A stretch of DNA of 53,939 nucleotides, from NCBI GenBank assembly GCA_964519995.1, contig CAZFLY010000011.1:1-53939 (forward strand), in the 5' to 3' direction. The notes under the pieces are model-generated. The model searched no databases. It saw only the letters and a list, made by a program, of their open reading frames with translations, and was not told the DNA's origin. Position numbers and translations under genes: made by a program. Positions 25,023-33,914 of this stretch are shown piece by piece; positions within the stretch are counted from its first letter, which is position 1; each line of letters begins with the position of its first letter. The DNA comes from CAZFLY01 sp964519995 (GTDB lineage Bacteria > Planctomycetota > Phycisphaerae > Sedimentisphaerales > Anaerobacaceae).

Positions 25023-25168
25023 AACCCATAACAGGACCTTTTTAATAGTCACCCAAAGCAAAGTCAGAAAGCTGTGAAAAAAGCTACTTTATCAGATTCC
25101 ATTGCCTCTGGTATTACAATCAATCACGTAAACCATTCAAAGAAGTTTGGTTAACTACTGGCCACATG

Positions 25169-25828
25169 TTAAAGTTTTCCTAAGATCTTTCGTTTTAATT
25201 TCTTAAAAGACCATCGAAAGCCAATTGACTTACCCGCTTCTGCAATGGGTTCAGATTTGGGCATCTGGGCTTTCCACTTCGCTGGCTTACGCGAGGCAAC
25301 AAACAACAGGTAAATCGCTGCGTTTCCGGACTTGCTTTCAGCTTCATAAACCACATCCAGCCCATTTTCTTCAAACATAGTGCGCAGACACGAAGGAGTA
25401 AAACGCCAATAGTCTTTGAAAGATTCTGTTTCATGTTGCATTTGCGAAAACGGAACAACAATAATGACGATGTCTTTGCTCATTTCACACAAATTCTTGA
25501 AGGCTTTTCTGACATCGTATATGTGTTCGAGAGTGGTGTGGTTGAAGACAACATCGAAGCGACGATATAACTGCTTCGGCAGCTCACTGGTTAGGTCGAG
25601 GAAATACTCATTTTCGCGCCCTTGGTAACCACGCACGCCACTGTAATTGGTATAATAGTATCTTGATGCCTTTGAAAAGTAATTTTTATAATGTCCCCCC
25701 TCTTTGTCTCGGTCATCCCATGCAGAGACATTGACGACCTCACCGGTGAAAAGCGGTGCTATTAGTTTGATCTCACGGTTAGACCATAGCCGGGCAATCC
25801 TAAACTGTCTGTCAACTCCCATAATCAT
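25169..25828 (-). CDS. SAM-dependent methyltransferase-like protein
   Basis: A 219-residue protein. The part FDVVFNHTTLEHIYDVRKAFKNLCEM (about 90-115) and VIIVVPFSQMQHE are typical of class I methyltransferases acting on sugars or lipids. The glycine-rich motif I is poorly conserved (EVVNVSAWDDRDKEG), so binding of SAM is uncertain. The C-terminus is basic (WSFKKLKRKILGKL). It is transcribed towards the other methyltransferase gene with 146 bases between them that hold no clear terminator. It is probably part of the same glycan cluster. Confidence 0.75.
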   Translation of the reverse strand: MIMGVDRQFRIARLWSNREIKLIAPLFTGEVVNVSAWDDRDKEGGHYKNYFSKASRYYYTNYSGVRGYQGRENEYFLDLTSELPKQLYRRFDVVFNHTTLEHIYDVRKAFKNLCEMSKDIVIIVVPFSQMQHETESFKDYWRFTPSCLRTMFEENGLDVVYEAESKSGNAAIYLLFVASRKPAKWKAQMPKSEPIAEAGKSIGFRWSFKKLKRKILGKL

Positions 25829-26411
25829 CTTTTTAAAATTTCTCGTCTCGTTATGTCTCGTTGGACAAACAGATTCCTTGTTCCCACCGGTCGCGGAGAT
25901 CGACTCTCATCCACGCAATCCAATTGGTTCCCGCCCCCCAGAACAGTCCGAGTTAAGTGCCTGGCATTTGCCAATGTTATAATTAAAATAGTAATCGCCA
26001 TTTATTTTTCCCGATCCACTCGTTGCAGGCTCTCTGTGTAGGCGCCTTGTGCGCCTGCGAAAATATCTGGGAGGTGTCTGGACGTAACCTGTGGTCCCGC
26101 AGTGGATATCAATGAGTTCTTTCGCCGGTTAAAATGAAACATCTGGGTATTCTTCGCAAAAAATCCCGGATCAATAATTATGATCGTGTTCAGAAACGCT
26201 TTGTATTCTGTCTGACGCTTGGATTATTTTCTATATTTAATTACAAATGTCCAGACATGATTTGCTGGTTTTTCAGATGAGATTTGAGGGATCGTACTGT
26301 TAAGAAAATTAAAAAAGCTAAATGATGGAGTGAGTCAACGGCTTTCGCTATGCACGAGATTTTTGGTTTTTGCTCCACCCGGGATAACGCTGTCATCCTG
26401 CCTGCGACCGA
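25829..26411. other. Gene-free stretch between methyltransferase and ParA genes
   Basis: About 580 bases without a supportable gene. It holds short hairpins, such as AGGCGC...GCGCCT at 26041-26056. The words TGTCTGGAC near 26075 and GTCCAGACA near 26250 form a widely spaced inverted pair. Short open frames here show no domain or ribosome-binding site. It could be decayed coding DNA. Confidence 0.5.
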
Positions 26412-27212
26412 CTATACTACATCCCGAAGATTTGCTGCCTCTTGAGTGCGTATCCTTGCTCTTGCTTCCTGAGCCAGTGCTTTGTATTCAGCAGCTCCGA
26501 CACTGTTAGGGGCATAAGTCAAAACTGTCTCACCGGCACCCGGCGCTTCAGCCAGCGTTACAGTCCTGTGAATGACGGTGTCGAACACGAGGCTGCCGAA
26601 AAATTCTCTCATACCTCGTTGTACTTGTCTGCTAAGGATCGTTCTGGTTTCGACAAGAGTAAGTAGCAGCCCCAAGGGCTTTACAGAACAAGGGTAAAAG
26701 CGGTCTCTTAGCACCTGGATAGTTTTCAGCAGCCGCTTCAGTCCCTCTAATGCAAAGAAGTGGACCTGCACAGGGACGATTACGTCTGTGCTGGCTACAA
26801 GAGCGTTGAGCATTAGCAACCCCAGCGATGGCGGACAGTCAATAATACACATTTCATATCGATCAGCTACTGTTCTAAGCTGTTCGCTCAACACTAACTC
26901 TTTGCCCAATGCTCCGCGCAGATCCAATTCAGCTCCTGCGAGTAAGATATTGCTCGGTGCCAGGTCGAGTCTTTCAACGTTTGTCTGTATTATGACATAT
27001 GGCATCGGAGTCTGTGCATTGGTCATTGCATCGTAGACCGTCTTGGCCAGGTCGTTAGGATCATATCCTAATCCTAAGGTGGCATGTGACTGTGGATCGA
27101 GGTCAATAAGCAAAACTCGATATCCAAGCGCAGCGAAAGCTGCTGCAGTGTTGATTGCAGTGGTTGTTTTACCACAGCCGCCTTTCTGATTTCCTACCGC
27201 TACTGTTCTCAT
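26412..27212 (-). CDS. ParA/Soj family ATPase, orphan
   Basis: A deviant Walker ATPase of about 266 residues from the ATG at 27212. The open frame continues ten residues upstream to 27242. Walker A is GNQKGGCGKTTTAINTAAA near residue 8, with signature Lys and GK. The A' motif is LLIDLDPQSHATL and Walker B is IIDCPPSLGLL. These are the features of ParA proteins that segregate DNA or position cargo with ParB or a non-ParB partner. No parB and no parS-like cluster is visible here, so it may position something else, or act with a distant partner. The C-terminus ends in QEARARIRTQEAA. Confidence 0.92.
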   Translation of the reverse strand: MRTVAVGNQKGGCGKTTTAINTAAAFAALGYRVLLIDLDPQSHATLGLGYDPNDLAKTVYDAMTNAQTPMPYVIIQTNVERLDLAPSNILLAGAELDLRGALGKELVLSEQLRTVADRYEMCIIDCPPSLGLLMLNALVASTDVIVPVQVHFFALEGLKRLLKTIQVLRDRFYPCSVKPLGLLLTLVETRTILSRQVQRGMREFFGSLVFDTVIHRTVTLAEAPGAGETVLTYAPNSVGAAEYKALAQEARARIRTQEAANLRDVV

Positions 27213-27242
27213 TTTGCTTCGAGAGACCGACCAGTGGGGCAA

Positions 27243-27764
27243 TAAAGTCGGCTCTAAATAGTGCCGTCACGCAGGGGCAACTGTCACATGTAACGCAGAG
27301 ATCTCTGCTAAGTTTTTTGTTTGTATTTACACTCAGAATATGCCAGTATCTGCGGTAAATTGTATCTTGGTTCCACACAAGATTCACAGAATAACGAAAC
27401 GTATGCTCTGTTTCCTGCATCTTGATTTAACTCGTGGTCGTTAAAGATACATCCGCAATGGCAACGGTCATTATATAATTTTCAGGGCTACAAATCAAGG
27501 AAAAAACAGGCCGTAGGTGACAGATGTACCTATATGGATAGTTCGGGAATATTTGCCCTTGACGGACAAAATCACCACAGCTAATATGGCTCCGACCGTA
27601 TGGGTTGCTATGGATTGTGGCTAAGAGATTGTCTCAAGATTGTTATCCTAAGCAAAATGGAAAGTCCGGCCAGCCGCGAACAAGAAAGTGCTTGTCTGCC
27701 TTTATTGGACTCGGAATAATATTCTGTTTCTTAGGATAGTGTCGAAGATATTTAGGGATAGAAT
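27243..27764. other. Gene-free stretch between ParA and amidohydrolase genes
   Basis: About 520 bases without a supportable gene. The palindrome GCAGAGATCTCTGC at 27295-27308 is followed by six T residues. TATCCTAAG at 27644-27652 is repeated in inverted form at 27730-27738. Both are weak signals. Confidence 0.4.
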
Positions 27765-28610
27765 ATGATAGTCGACTGCCACACGCACGTTAACTTTGCT
27801 GACGAAGGTTTTGAAGCATCTGCACATCTGGAGGCCGCGCAGACAGTGGACGCATGCATCGTGCTTGCCACTGTAGATGGGCCAAGCGAACAAGTAAATA
27901 GCAGGCTGTCAGAATATGTTCAAAAACACGCCGAAAAAATGGTCGGCTTTGCTCTTGTTAAGCCTTTGAAAGATGAGGTCGGTGCTGATAATCTAAAAAC
28001 GCTCGCGGATAAACAGGGCCTCAAGGGGACGGTTCTTTATTGTTCTGCCTGTGGTTTTCATCCTTGCCATAGTAGGGCGATGCTTTTCTACGAATCGGCA
28101 CAAGAATTGGGTTTGCCGGTGTTCTTTCATAACGGCGATCCGGGTTTTAGCACTGAGGCCGTTTTGGTATATGCGCAGCCATATCTTTTGGATGAAGTAG
28201 CCAGGACTTTTCCCAAGTTGAAGATTATCATCGGCACTATGGGTTTTCCTTTTGTTGAACAGACATTATCGCTGGTAGCCAAGCACAGGAATGTGTATGC
28301 GGATTTGACGATCCGACCAAGCAATGTTTGGCAGACATACAATATTGTTGTAGCAGCACATGAGCGCGGGGTAATGAACAAGCTTCTATTCGGCAGCGGT
28401 TTTCCACACGGCAGCGCAGGTGAGTGCATGGAGACCCTGCTTGGTTTTAACATGCTTTTAGCTGATACGAATCTGCCGACAGTTCCACGAGGTAACATTC
28501 GAAGTATAATTGAGCGTAACAGCCTGGAATTGCTGGGAATAAACCGCCGGGACACGGGACAGCAGCAGCATAATACACAACTTTGTGTTCAAGGAGAGCA
28601 GGACAAATAA
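27765..28610 (+). CDS. Amidohydrolase family protein (PF04909-like, TIM-barrel metal hydrolase)
   Basis: A 281-residue metal-dependent hydrolase or decarboxylase. CHTHVN at about 4-9 is the HxH metal motif, FHNGDPG (about 122-128) holds the next His, IIGTMGFPFVEQ lies in the barrel, and GSGFPHGSAGE (about 205-215) resembles the Asp/His end of the pocket but has no obvious Asp, so one ligand may be altered. Family members include decarboxylases of aromatic acids and lactonases. AGGGAT precedes the ATG. It ends six bases before an SNF-type symporter gene, so the pair probably handles the uptake and breakdown of one small molecule. Confidence 0.82.
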   Translation: MIVDCHTHVNFADEGFEASAHLEAAQTVDACIVLATVDGPSEQVNSRLSEYVQKHAEKMVGFALVKPLKDEVGADNLKTLADKQGLKGTVLYCSACGFHPCHSRAMLFYESAQELGLPVFFHNGDPGFSTEAVLVYAQPYLLDEVARTFPKLKIIIGTMGFPFVEQTLSLVAKHRNVYADLTIRPSNVWQTYNIVVAAHERGVMNKLLFGSGFPHGSAGECMETLLGFNMLLADTNLPTVPRGNIRSIIERNSLELLGINRRDTGQQQHNTQLCVQGEQDK

Positions 28611-28616
28611 ATAGCG

Positions 28617-30680
28617 ATGGCCGAGCTTCTTGAAGAGCAACGGGAAAGCTGGGGGACGCGTGGTGCATTCATTCTGGCAGCGGTTGGATCGGCGGTAGGT
28701 CTGGGTAATCTCTGGAGATTTCCATACGAGCTGTATGACCACGGGGGAGGTGCATTTCTGATTCCATATATCATCGCGGTCTTTGTAATCGGTGTGCCAA
28801 TGCTCATCCTTGAGTTCAGCCTGGGACATTTCACGCAACGGGCCGCGCCTGATGCCTTTGCTCGCAGCCATCGGAGGCTGGAATTCGTCGGCTGGTGGAG
28901 CATTATTTTAGGATTTATAATTGTTACGTTTTACACAGTTGTTCTGGCATATTGCTTTAGCTTTTTGTGCTTTAGTGTGCAGGGGATTCTGAGCGGTGGA
29001 GAGCTACCGTGGGCGGGAGAAGGACTTGAAGGTGTAAAAAACGCAGAGGAGTTTTTTCTTGAGACCTATCTTGGGCGCATACCTGGTCCAAGACTTGGTT
29101 CGGTGCGGTGGAACATCTTTTGGCCTTTGGTGGCGACATGGTTGGTAATGTATCTTTGTATATTCAGAGGCGTTAAGCTCGTTGGTAAAATCGTATGGCT
29201 GACCGTTCCTTTGCCCTGGTTTATGCTGCTGATTCTTACAGTGCGTGGTCTGACACTGCAAGGCAGTATTAGGGGACTGGCGTATTATCTTAATCCCGAT
29301 TGGTCGGAGCTCACCAAAGCAACCACATGGCGATTTGCATTTGGACAGGCGTTTTTCTCGTTAAGTTTGGCCTTCGGTGGCGTTATGATTACTTATGCGA
29401 GCTTTCTTCACCGCAAGAGTGACCTTAATAATAATGCGGCAATTATAGCGTTGTCGGATTTCGCAACCAGTTTTATCGCTGGTCTGGCGGTGTTCGCAAC
29501 ACTGGGCGGCATGGCGTTTGTAACGCAGCAGGCAGGGCATCCGGTCGGTGTGGAGAACGTGGCTGAAGGTGGAGCGTCACTGGCGTTTGTGGCGTTTCCA
29601 TACGCACTGGCACAGTTGCCATATTCGGCTTGGTTCAGTTTTGTATTCTTTTTTGCGCTTGTAACGCTTGGGATCGACTCCGGGTTTTCTATTACCGAGT
29701 CCGTGCTCGCGGCGATCGTGGATAAAACAGGCTGGCGGCGGAGCGTTGTGCTGCCAGTAATGAGTCTCGTAGGGTTTTTCATTGGAATAGTCTATATCAC
29801 CGAAGGCGGCTTCAATTGGCTTGGAGTTGTTAACGATTTTATTGATGGGACGTGGGGTATAGCTTTTCTTGGACTACTGGAGTGCATTGTGCTTGGTTGG
29901 TTGTGGCGGATAGATGTGTTGCGGCGTCACGCCAACGAACGCAGCGACTGGAACTTGGGCAAATGGTGGGATTATCTCATTCGAATCTGCATTCCATTAG
30001 TGCTTGGCACATTGTTTTTCTGGAGCCTTTTTGATGATTTGACTCAAGAAGGTGGATTCCTTCACAAGGTGGAAGGTGGCTGGCACTTAACGAACTGCGT
30101 TGGTCTGTCAATTATGATTTTGGTTCCCATTATAGCCGTAATTGTGAGTTTGATGAAGGGCCGGATTGATATGGCGGTTCATAATAGGCCTGAGAGCCTT
30201 TTGCAGGTCAAGGGACGCATCGCCGGTGTGTTTATTTTGGTTTTGTCTGTGCTTTCCGCTATATGTGTGGCACTTCAGTTCAGGCTGGCAGTGCTTGACC
30301 GCAGTAATAAATCTTTGTTGTGGGCGTCGATACTGCCAGCCATCATTGCTGTCATAGGCAGCAATTATCTGTTAAATAAGCATAACGTCTCAACCTCACG
30401 GGCTTCGTGGTTCACTCGCTGGGCGGGGATTCTTGGCACTATGGATGTCAGCGGCTTTGTCGCACTGCATTTGATATATTTCACATGCTCAAAGGAGGTT
30501 GCGCCAATTGCAGAGGCAGCGCACGTATCACATGAGCAACTTAGCACGGTGTCGTATGTGATCTTGAGTGTTGTTTTGCTATTGATTATTTGCGGTTTCG
30601 GGTGGTGTTTCTACCGGGCCTTGACAGCAGCAAGTGCTGCTAACGGAGTTCAAGCTGCTGAACAAAGTGAGCAGCAGTGA
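28617..30680 (+). CDS. Sodium-dependent symporter, SNF/NSS family (LeuT-like)
   Basis: A 687-residue polytopic transporter. The N-terminus ESWGTRGAFILAAVGSAVGLGNLWRFPY is the family signature, forming the sodium site, and repeated helices follow, including AFFSLSLAFGGVMITYASF and GIDSGFSITESVLAAI (helix 8). The family co-transports amino acids or biogenic amines with sodium. It is longer than LeuT (about 510) and has at least two additional C-terminal helices after the core. It is preceded by six bases from the amidohydrolase gene, an operon-like pairing. The substrate is unknown. Confidence 0.93.
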   Translation: MAELLEEQRESWGTRGAFILAAVGSAVGLGNLWRFPYELYDHGGGAFLIPYIIAVFVIGVPMLILEFSLGHFTQRAAPDAFARSHRRLEFVGWWSIILGFIIVTFYTVVLAYCFSFLCFSVQGILSGGELPWAGEGLEGVKNAEEFFLETYLGRIPGPRLGSVRWNIFWPLVATWLVMYLCIFRGVKLVGKIVWLTVPLPWFMLLILTVRGLTLQGSIRGLAYYLNPDWSELTKATTWRFAFGQAFFSLSLAFGGVMITYASFLHRKSDLNNNAAIIALSDFATSFIAGLAVFATLGGMAFVTQQAGHPVGVENVAEGGASLAFVAFPYALAQLPYSAWFSFVFFFALVTLGIDSGFSITESVLAAIVDKTGWRRSVVLPVMSLVGFFIGIVYITEGGFNWLGVVNDFIDGTWGIAFLGLLECIVLGWLWRIDVLRRHANERSDWNLGKWWDYLIRICIPLVLGTLFFWSLFDDLTQEGGFLHKVEGGWHLTNCVGLSIMILVPIIAVIVSLMKGRIDMAVHNRPESLLQVKGRIAGVFILVLSVLSAICVALQFRLAVLDRSNKSLLWASILPAIIAVIGSNYLLNKHNVSTSRASWFTRWAGILGTMDVSGFVALHLIYFTCSKEVAPIAEAAHVSHEQLSTVSYVILSVVLLLIICGFGWCFYRALTAASAANGVQAAEQSEQQ

Positions 30681-30744
30681 ACAGCCGATTTTTGCCTACT
30701 ATGTAGCGCCAGTTGGGGATAATATCTGGGAGGGTGCGAGTATC

Positions 30745-31038
30745 CTACTTGGGCTTGAAGCCCTTTATGTCGTTTTTGGTATATTTAGCACAGGCCTTTT
30801 CCAGATTCACATCGCTTATATTCGCCAGGGTACATAGCCAGGCAAAAACATCAGCAAATTCTTCATGTTTGTTCTTTTGATCATTTGAGGCAAGTGCCGT
30901 GGCGAGTTCTCCAACCTCTTCGATGAACCACAAGAATGTAGCTGGTACGCCTCTTTTTTGGTCTCGCCTTTTGTATTTATGGGCGATCAGTTGTTGAAAT
31001 TCGCTGATTTGCATACAAAAAGAGCACAAAAAAACCAT
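30745..31038 (-). CDS. MazG-like nucleotide pyrophosphohydrolase
   Basis: A 97-residue all-helical protein, or about 89 from the second Met at 31014. EEVGELATAL near residue 40 supplies the ExxE metal pair, and EEFADVFAWLCTLAN near 60-74 the second ExxD pair, as in MazG-type hydrolases that cleave nucleoside triphosphates to monophosphates. These proteins limit abnormal nucleotides or ppGpp. Length fits a single MazG domain. It converges on the symporter gene with 64 bases between. No ribosome-binding site decides the start. Confidence 0.86.
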   Translation of the reverse strand: MVFLCSFCMQISEFQQLIAHKYKRRDQKRGVPATFLWFIEEVGELATALASNDQKNKHEEFADVFAWLCTLANISDVNLEKACAKYTKNDIKGFKPK

Positions 31039-31108
31039 AGTAGCTCATTGATATTTTGTGGATTACGCACTTAGCCCTTTTTCTGTGGGCTGTATCCTAT
31101 TTTCTGCC

Positions 31109-31501
31109 CTACAACAGGTTCGAGAGCTTGGTTTTCTGGAAGGTGCTTCTGGCCTGAGCGACTGCTTTTTCATAGACTTTTTCAGCTCGAATGCTGAATC
31201 TTTCGCCGCCTGTTTGCTCAGCCAAGTTCAATTCGCCAGTCATTGGGCCATCAACAGTCTCGATAATCTGCAGCATAGCAATCTTACTTGCCGGTCTGGC
31301 CAGGCAGAAACCGCCGCGAGGACCCCTTTTACTGCGAAGAACATTTGCTTTGACCAACTGTTGTAATATCTTTAGCAGGTACTCCAAGGGTATGTTATAC
31401 TCCTTTGAGATGGTTTGGGATAAAACAATGCCTTTACTCTGATGCTTGGCAATATAACCGACTGCCAGCAGTGCATATCCTGTGGATCTGCTGATTCTCA
31501 T
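31109..31501 (-). CDS. Rrf2 family transcriptional regulator without Fe-S cysteines
   Basis: A 130-residue winged-helix regulator. MRISRSTGYALLAVGYIAKH begins the domain, the recognition helix SKEYNIPLEYLLKILQQL is at about 32-50, and RSKRGPRGGFCLARP forms the wing. IscR and NsrR bind an iron-sulfur cluster through three Cys residues near position 90-105, and this protein has none there. It probably senses something else. Strong AAAGGAGG precedes the ATG. It lies 70 bases upstream of the MazG gene on the same strand, and its target is unknown. Confidence 0.93.
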   Translation of the reverse strand: MRISRSTGYALLAVGYIAKHQSKGIVLSQTISKEYNIPLEYLLKILQQLVKANVLRSKRGPRGGFCLARPASKIAMLQIIETVDGPMTGELNLAEQTGGERFSIRAEKVYEKAVAQARSTFQKTKLSNLL

Positions 31502-31995
31502 TTTAACCTCCTTTAAAAAGGCCTGTAATTTGACTATTTTACTGTCCGTTGTTCTCGGCTGCGCATCGGTAGAAAAAAGCCTAAGGAGTTAACGAGGCCG
31601 AGACTAATAACTCAACGCATATAACTGCGAATCGGAGATATTTTGTGTTTTGACCTACGCTTGCTTTGCTGTTTGCTATCCTTCCCCCTTTAGACTTCAA
31701 GTTATTAACTAAGGACTATTTAAGCCTTATTCATAAAGTATATGTTTCGACATTATACCCTAATTGCCTAAACACCATAAACAAAGGTTTACTTCCTATC
31801 GATTATGATGCCAAAAAGTTTAAGATATATGATTGAAGACTCCAAGGAGCAATATTATCCTTTCTCTATTCCAAATTGCAAGAGTTTTCTAAGTAAATAC
31901 AGAAAATTTACAAATTTCCTGGTAATTGCATTTGTGGTTATTAGGGGTTTTCAGGGAGAAATTCCGAGAATAAAAAATTTAGGTCCTCAAAAAAC
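31502..31995. other. Gene-free stretch upstream of the STAS gene
   Basis: About 490 AT-rich bases. GAGTTA at 31586-31591 and TAACTC at 31608-31613 pair. A short open frame at 31805-31999 has no domain or ribosome-binding site and is not called as a gene. Confidence 0.4.
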
Positions 31996-32024
31996 TTGAC
32001 ATCGAAAGTTTTTCGAAATAGGAT
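31996..32024 (+). promoter_or_regulatory. Promoter with embedded palindrome, STAS/anti-sigma operon
   Basis: Perfect -35 TTGACA at 31996-32001 and -10 TAGGAT at 32019-32024, 17 bases apart. The spacer contains the palindrome TCGAAA-gtt-TTTCGA at 32002-32016, in the position of a repressor site. The ATG is at 32062 with a GTAGGAG site. Confidence 0.6.
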
Positions 32025-32061
32025 TTTTGTCGATATAAATAATTCTATGTAGGAGTATACT

Positions 32062-32433
32062 ATGGCTGCAGTTGAGCCGAGAATCCAGGTTGAGTATAGT
32101 GAGAATGCAACAATAGTGACGTTTACCGATGAAAAAATTCTCGAAGAACAGGATATTCAGGCGCTTCAGAACTCTATAATGTCAGTTGTTGAGCAGACTG
32201 AGCAGATCAATTTGATTTTGGATTTTTCTACTGTTCGGTTCATGTCCTCTGCTGTTTTGGGGTTTTTAATTAGGCTCAGCAAGCGTCTTTACGAGCATGA
32301 TGGGCTGCTCGGACTGTGTAACATAGATTCAAAAATATACGAAGTTTTCAAAATAACAAGGCTGACCAAGGTTTTTGATATCTACGATGATGTGAAAAGT
32401 GCGACCAAAAATCTTGCCGATAGGCGGCGGTAG
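32062..32433 (+). CDS. STAS-domain anti-sigma factor antagonist
   Basis: A 123-residue protein of the SpoIIAA/RsbV type. It has the strand-helix pattern VEYSENATIVTFTDEKIL, NLILDFSTVRFMSSAVLGFLIRL and IDSKIYEVFKITRLTKVFDIY. The conserved Ser (SSAVLGF, about 72-78) is the usual phosphorylation site. When unphosphorylated, such proteins bind the kinase-type anti-sigma factor and release sigma or another partner. It is followed by a gene for a histidine-kinase-like ATPase of the RsbW type after 131 bases, the usual partner. A promoter lies just upstream. The partner sigma factor is not evident in the window. Confidence 0.93.
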   Translation: MAAVEPRIQVEYSENATIVTFTDEKILEEQDIQALQNSIMSVVEQTEQINLILDFSTVRFMSSAVLGFLIRLSKRLYEHDGLLGLCNIDSKIYEVFKITRLTKVFDIYDDVKSATKNLADRRR

Positions 32434-32564
32434 ATGCTTATAGAACAGGAGGAATCTAAGAAATAGCGTAGTTCACTATGCCAAAAATGCGATCTCGCCA
32501 ATTAACCGGGTGAGGTCACTTTGGTGTATTTTGGACTTCTTAATCTGCAATAGGGTGTTTGTTC

Positions 32565-33014
32565 ATGGCCGCAGAGGTGCCAATTAACAGTTCGCTTGTT
32601 GTTGAAAGCAAGCCCTCCGCTATTGTTGATGTATGCGGACGAATTCTTTTGAACCTGGAAGGTAACAGCTTCAGCCAGGATGATATCTTTGCTGTGCACT
32701 TGGCTGTTGAAGAGGCTTTTCTGAATGCAATCAAGCATGGAAACAAGATGGATCCAAACAAAAAGGTCAAAATCGACTATTCTGTATGTCCGGACAAAGT
32801 CGAGATATCTCTGACAGATCAGGGCGAAGGATTTGATCCTGATGTCATACCTGATCCACGGATTGGCAAGAACCTTTTCAAGCCAGAGGGAAGAGGATTG
32901 TTTCTCATAAATTCCTATATGGACGTAGTCAAGTTCAACGAGCGAGGTAATTGCGTCTACATGGTCAGATACAAAGAGAAGCCACATTTAATGCAAGACA
33001 GAGCGGAGACATAA
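32565..33014 (+). CDS. RsbW-like serine kinase / anti-sigma factor (HATPase)
   Basis: A 149-residue GHKL ATPase from the ATG at 32565, with AGGGTG upstream. The N-box is AVEEAFLNAIKHGNKMDP (about 48-65), the G1 motif DQGEGFDP is at about 84-91, and the G2-like RGLFLINSYMD is at about 110-120. It is the single-domain layout of RsbW and SpoIIAB, which phosphorylate STAS antagonists and bind sigma factors. It lies next to a STAS gene. Two downstream genes encode a cell-wall amidase and an unknown protein, hinting at an envelope response. Confidence 0.92.
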   Translation: MAAEVPINSSLVVESKPSAIVDVCGRILLNLEGNSFSQDDIFAVHLAVEEAFLNAIKHGNKMDPNKKVKIDYSVCPDKVEISLTDQGEGFDPDVIPDPRIGKNLFKPEGRGLFLINSYMDVVKFNERGNCVYMVRYKEKPHLMQDRAET

Positions 33015-33065
33015 CTCGCTATATAATCTGCGGTGCAGGATAGCGGACGGAGCTGAATAGACAGG

Positions 33066-33719
33066 ATGATGTTTAAGATAGGCACTTTATTGTTGGCCCT
33101 TTGGGTTATTTTGGGGGGCTGTGTTTACTATGACGAACCGGCACCTCAGATTGTGCATGGCCCCACAGACTCCAAAGGTACTCTTATCCTGCCGAGCACT
33201 ATGCAGCCGAGGAGAACAAGCACGGCCTTTGCCCGAGGTATTCCAAGAGACTGGTTACCACCAGAAGAGTTGGAGAAAAGCTGGACAGCTATTGTAATAC
33301 ATCACTCGGGCACAACGGAAGGCAACTCGGCCATATTTGACAAGTGGCACCGAGAAGGCAACCACTGGGAGGGCATAGGTTACGACTTTGTTATAGGCAA
33401 TGGAACAGGCAGTGGCAACGGAGAAGTGGAGGTTACATTTCGCTGGCTTCAGCAACGAACGGGAGCGCATTGCAAGACACCCGACAACTGGGCTAATTTG
33501 AATGCAGTGGGAATTTGCCTCGTGGGCGATTTCAACCACAGCTCGCCTACACAGCGACAGATGGAGTCTCTTGTTAAATTGATACGTTTTTTACAGCGTA
33601 GATACAATATTCCAAAGAGTCACATTTACGGCCACAATACGACCCCTGGGGCGCGTGTAACTGACTGCCCCGGTCACAAGTTTCCGATGGCCGAGTTGAA
33701 ATCGATGCTTGATGTCTGA
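33066..33719 (+). CDS. N-acetylmuramoyl-L-alanine amidase (amidase_2), lipoprotein
   Basis: A 217-residue zinc amidase that cuts the bond between MurNAc and the stem peptide. The N-terminus is a lipobox signal (LWVILGGC, Cys19). Catalytic domain: AIVIHHSGTTEGN (first His ligand), WHREGNHWEGIGYDFVIGNG, RWLQQRTGAHCK, AVGICLVGDFN and the C-terminal SHIYGHNTTPGARVTDCPG with the His and Cys zinc ligands of T7 lysozyme type. Attachment to the envelope is likely. It lies 51 bases after the anti-sigma gene and may be in its operon, suggesting a role in wall turnover. Confidence 0.92.
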   Translation: MMFKIGTLLLALWVILGGCVYYDEPAPQIVHGPTDSKGTLILPSTMQPRRTSTAFARGIPRDWLPPEELEKSWTAIVIHHSGTTEGNSAIFDKWHREGNHWEGIGYDFVIGNGTGSGNGEVEVTFRWLQQRTGAHCKTPDNWANLNAVGICLVGDFNHSSPTQRQMESLVKLIRFLQRRYNIPKSHIYGHNTTPGARVTDCPGHKFPMAELKSMLDV

Positions 33720-33829
33720 ACTTCTGTTTCCCCCCGCATAAAAGGCAGTTGGTTCTGTCCTATAAACCTAATTCTACAGTAAGCGGTTTTCTTTTTTCTG
33801 TACTATTACGCTAAAATCTCCTTTATTCC

Positions 33830-33890
33830 CATAACAATAGGAAAGTCGGTGTAAAATTATACCGACATTTTCTATGTTGATATTGTTATG
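33830..33890. repeat. Nested 61-bp inverted repeat before the unknown gene
   Basis: The outer arms CATAACAATA at 33830-33839 and TATTGTTATG at 33881-33890 are exact inverted copies. The inner arms GTCGGT at 33845-33850 and ACCGAC at 33861-33866 enclose GTAAAATTAT, itself almost palindromic. Together they can fold into one long imperfect hairpin or act as operator sites. It ends 24 bases before the ATG of 33915. Confidence 0.6.
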
Positions 33891-33914
33891 ATGAAGCAAT
33901 AAGGAGCGAGTTAG

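Noticed and set aside
27295..27308. Palindrome GCAGAGATCTCTGC followed by T-run, as a terminator
   Set aside because: Stem of only five base pairs, and no plus-strand gene just upstream that it could end.
27644..27738. TATCCTAAG / CTTAGGATA pair as the ends of a small mobile element
   Set aside because: Nine-base arms about 77 bases apart could be chance; no target duplication or inner structure seen.
31805..31999. Small plus-strand frame before the STAS gene
   Set aside because: AT-rich, no ribosome-binding site or domain, and it overlaps the promoter.
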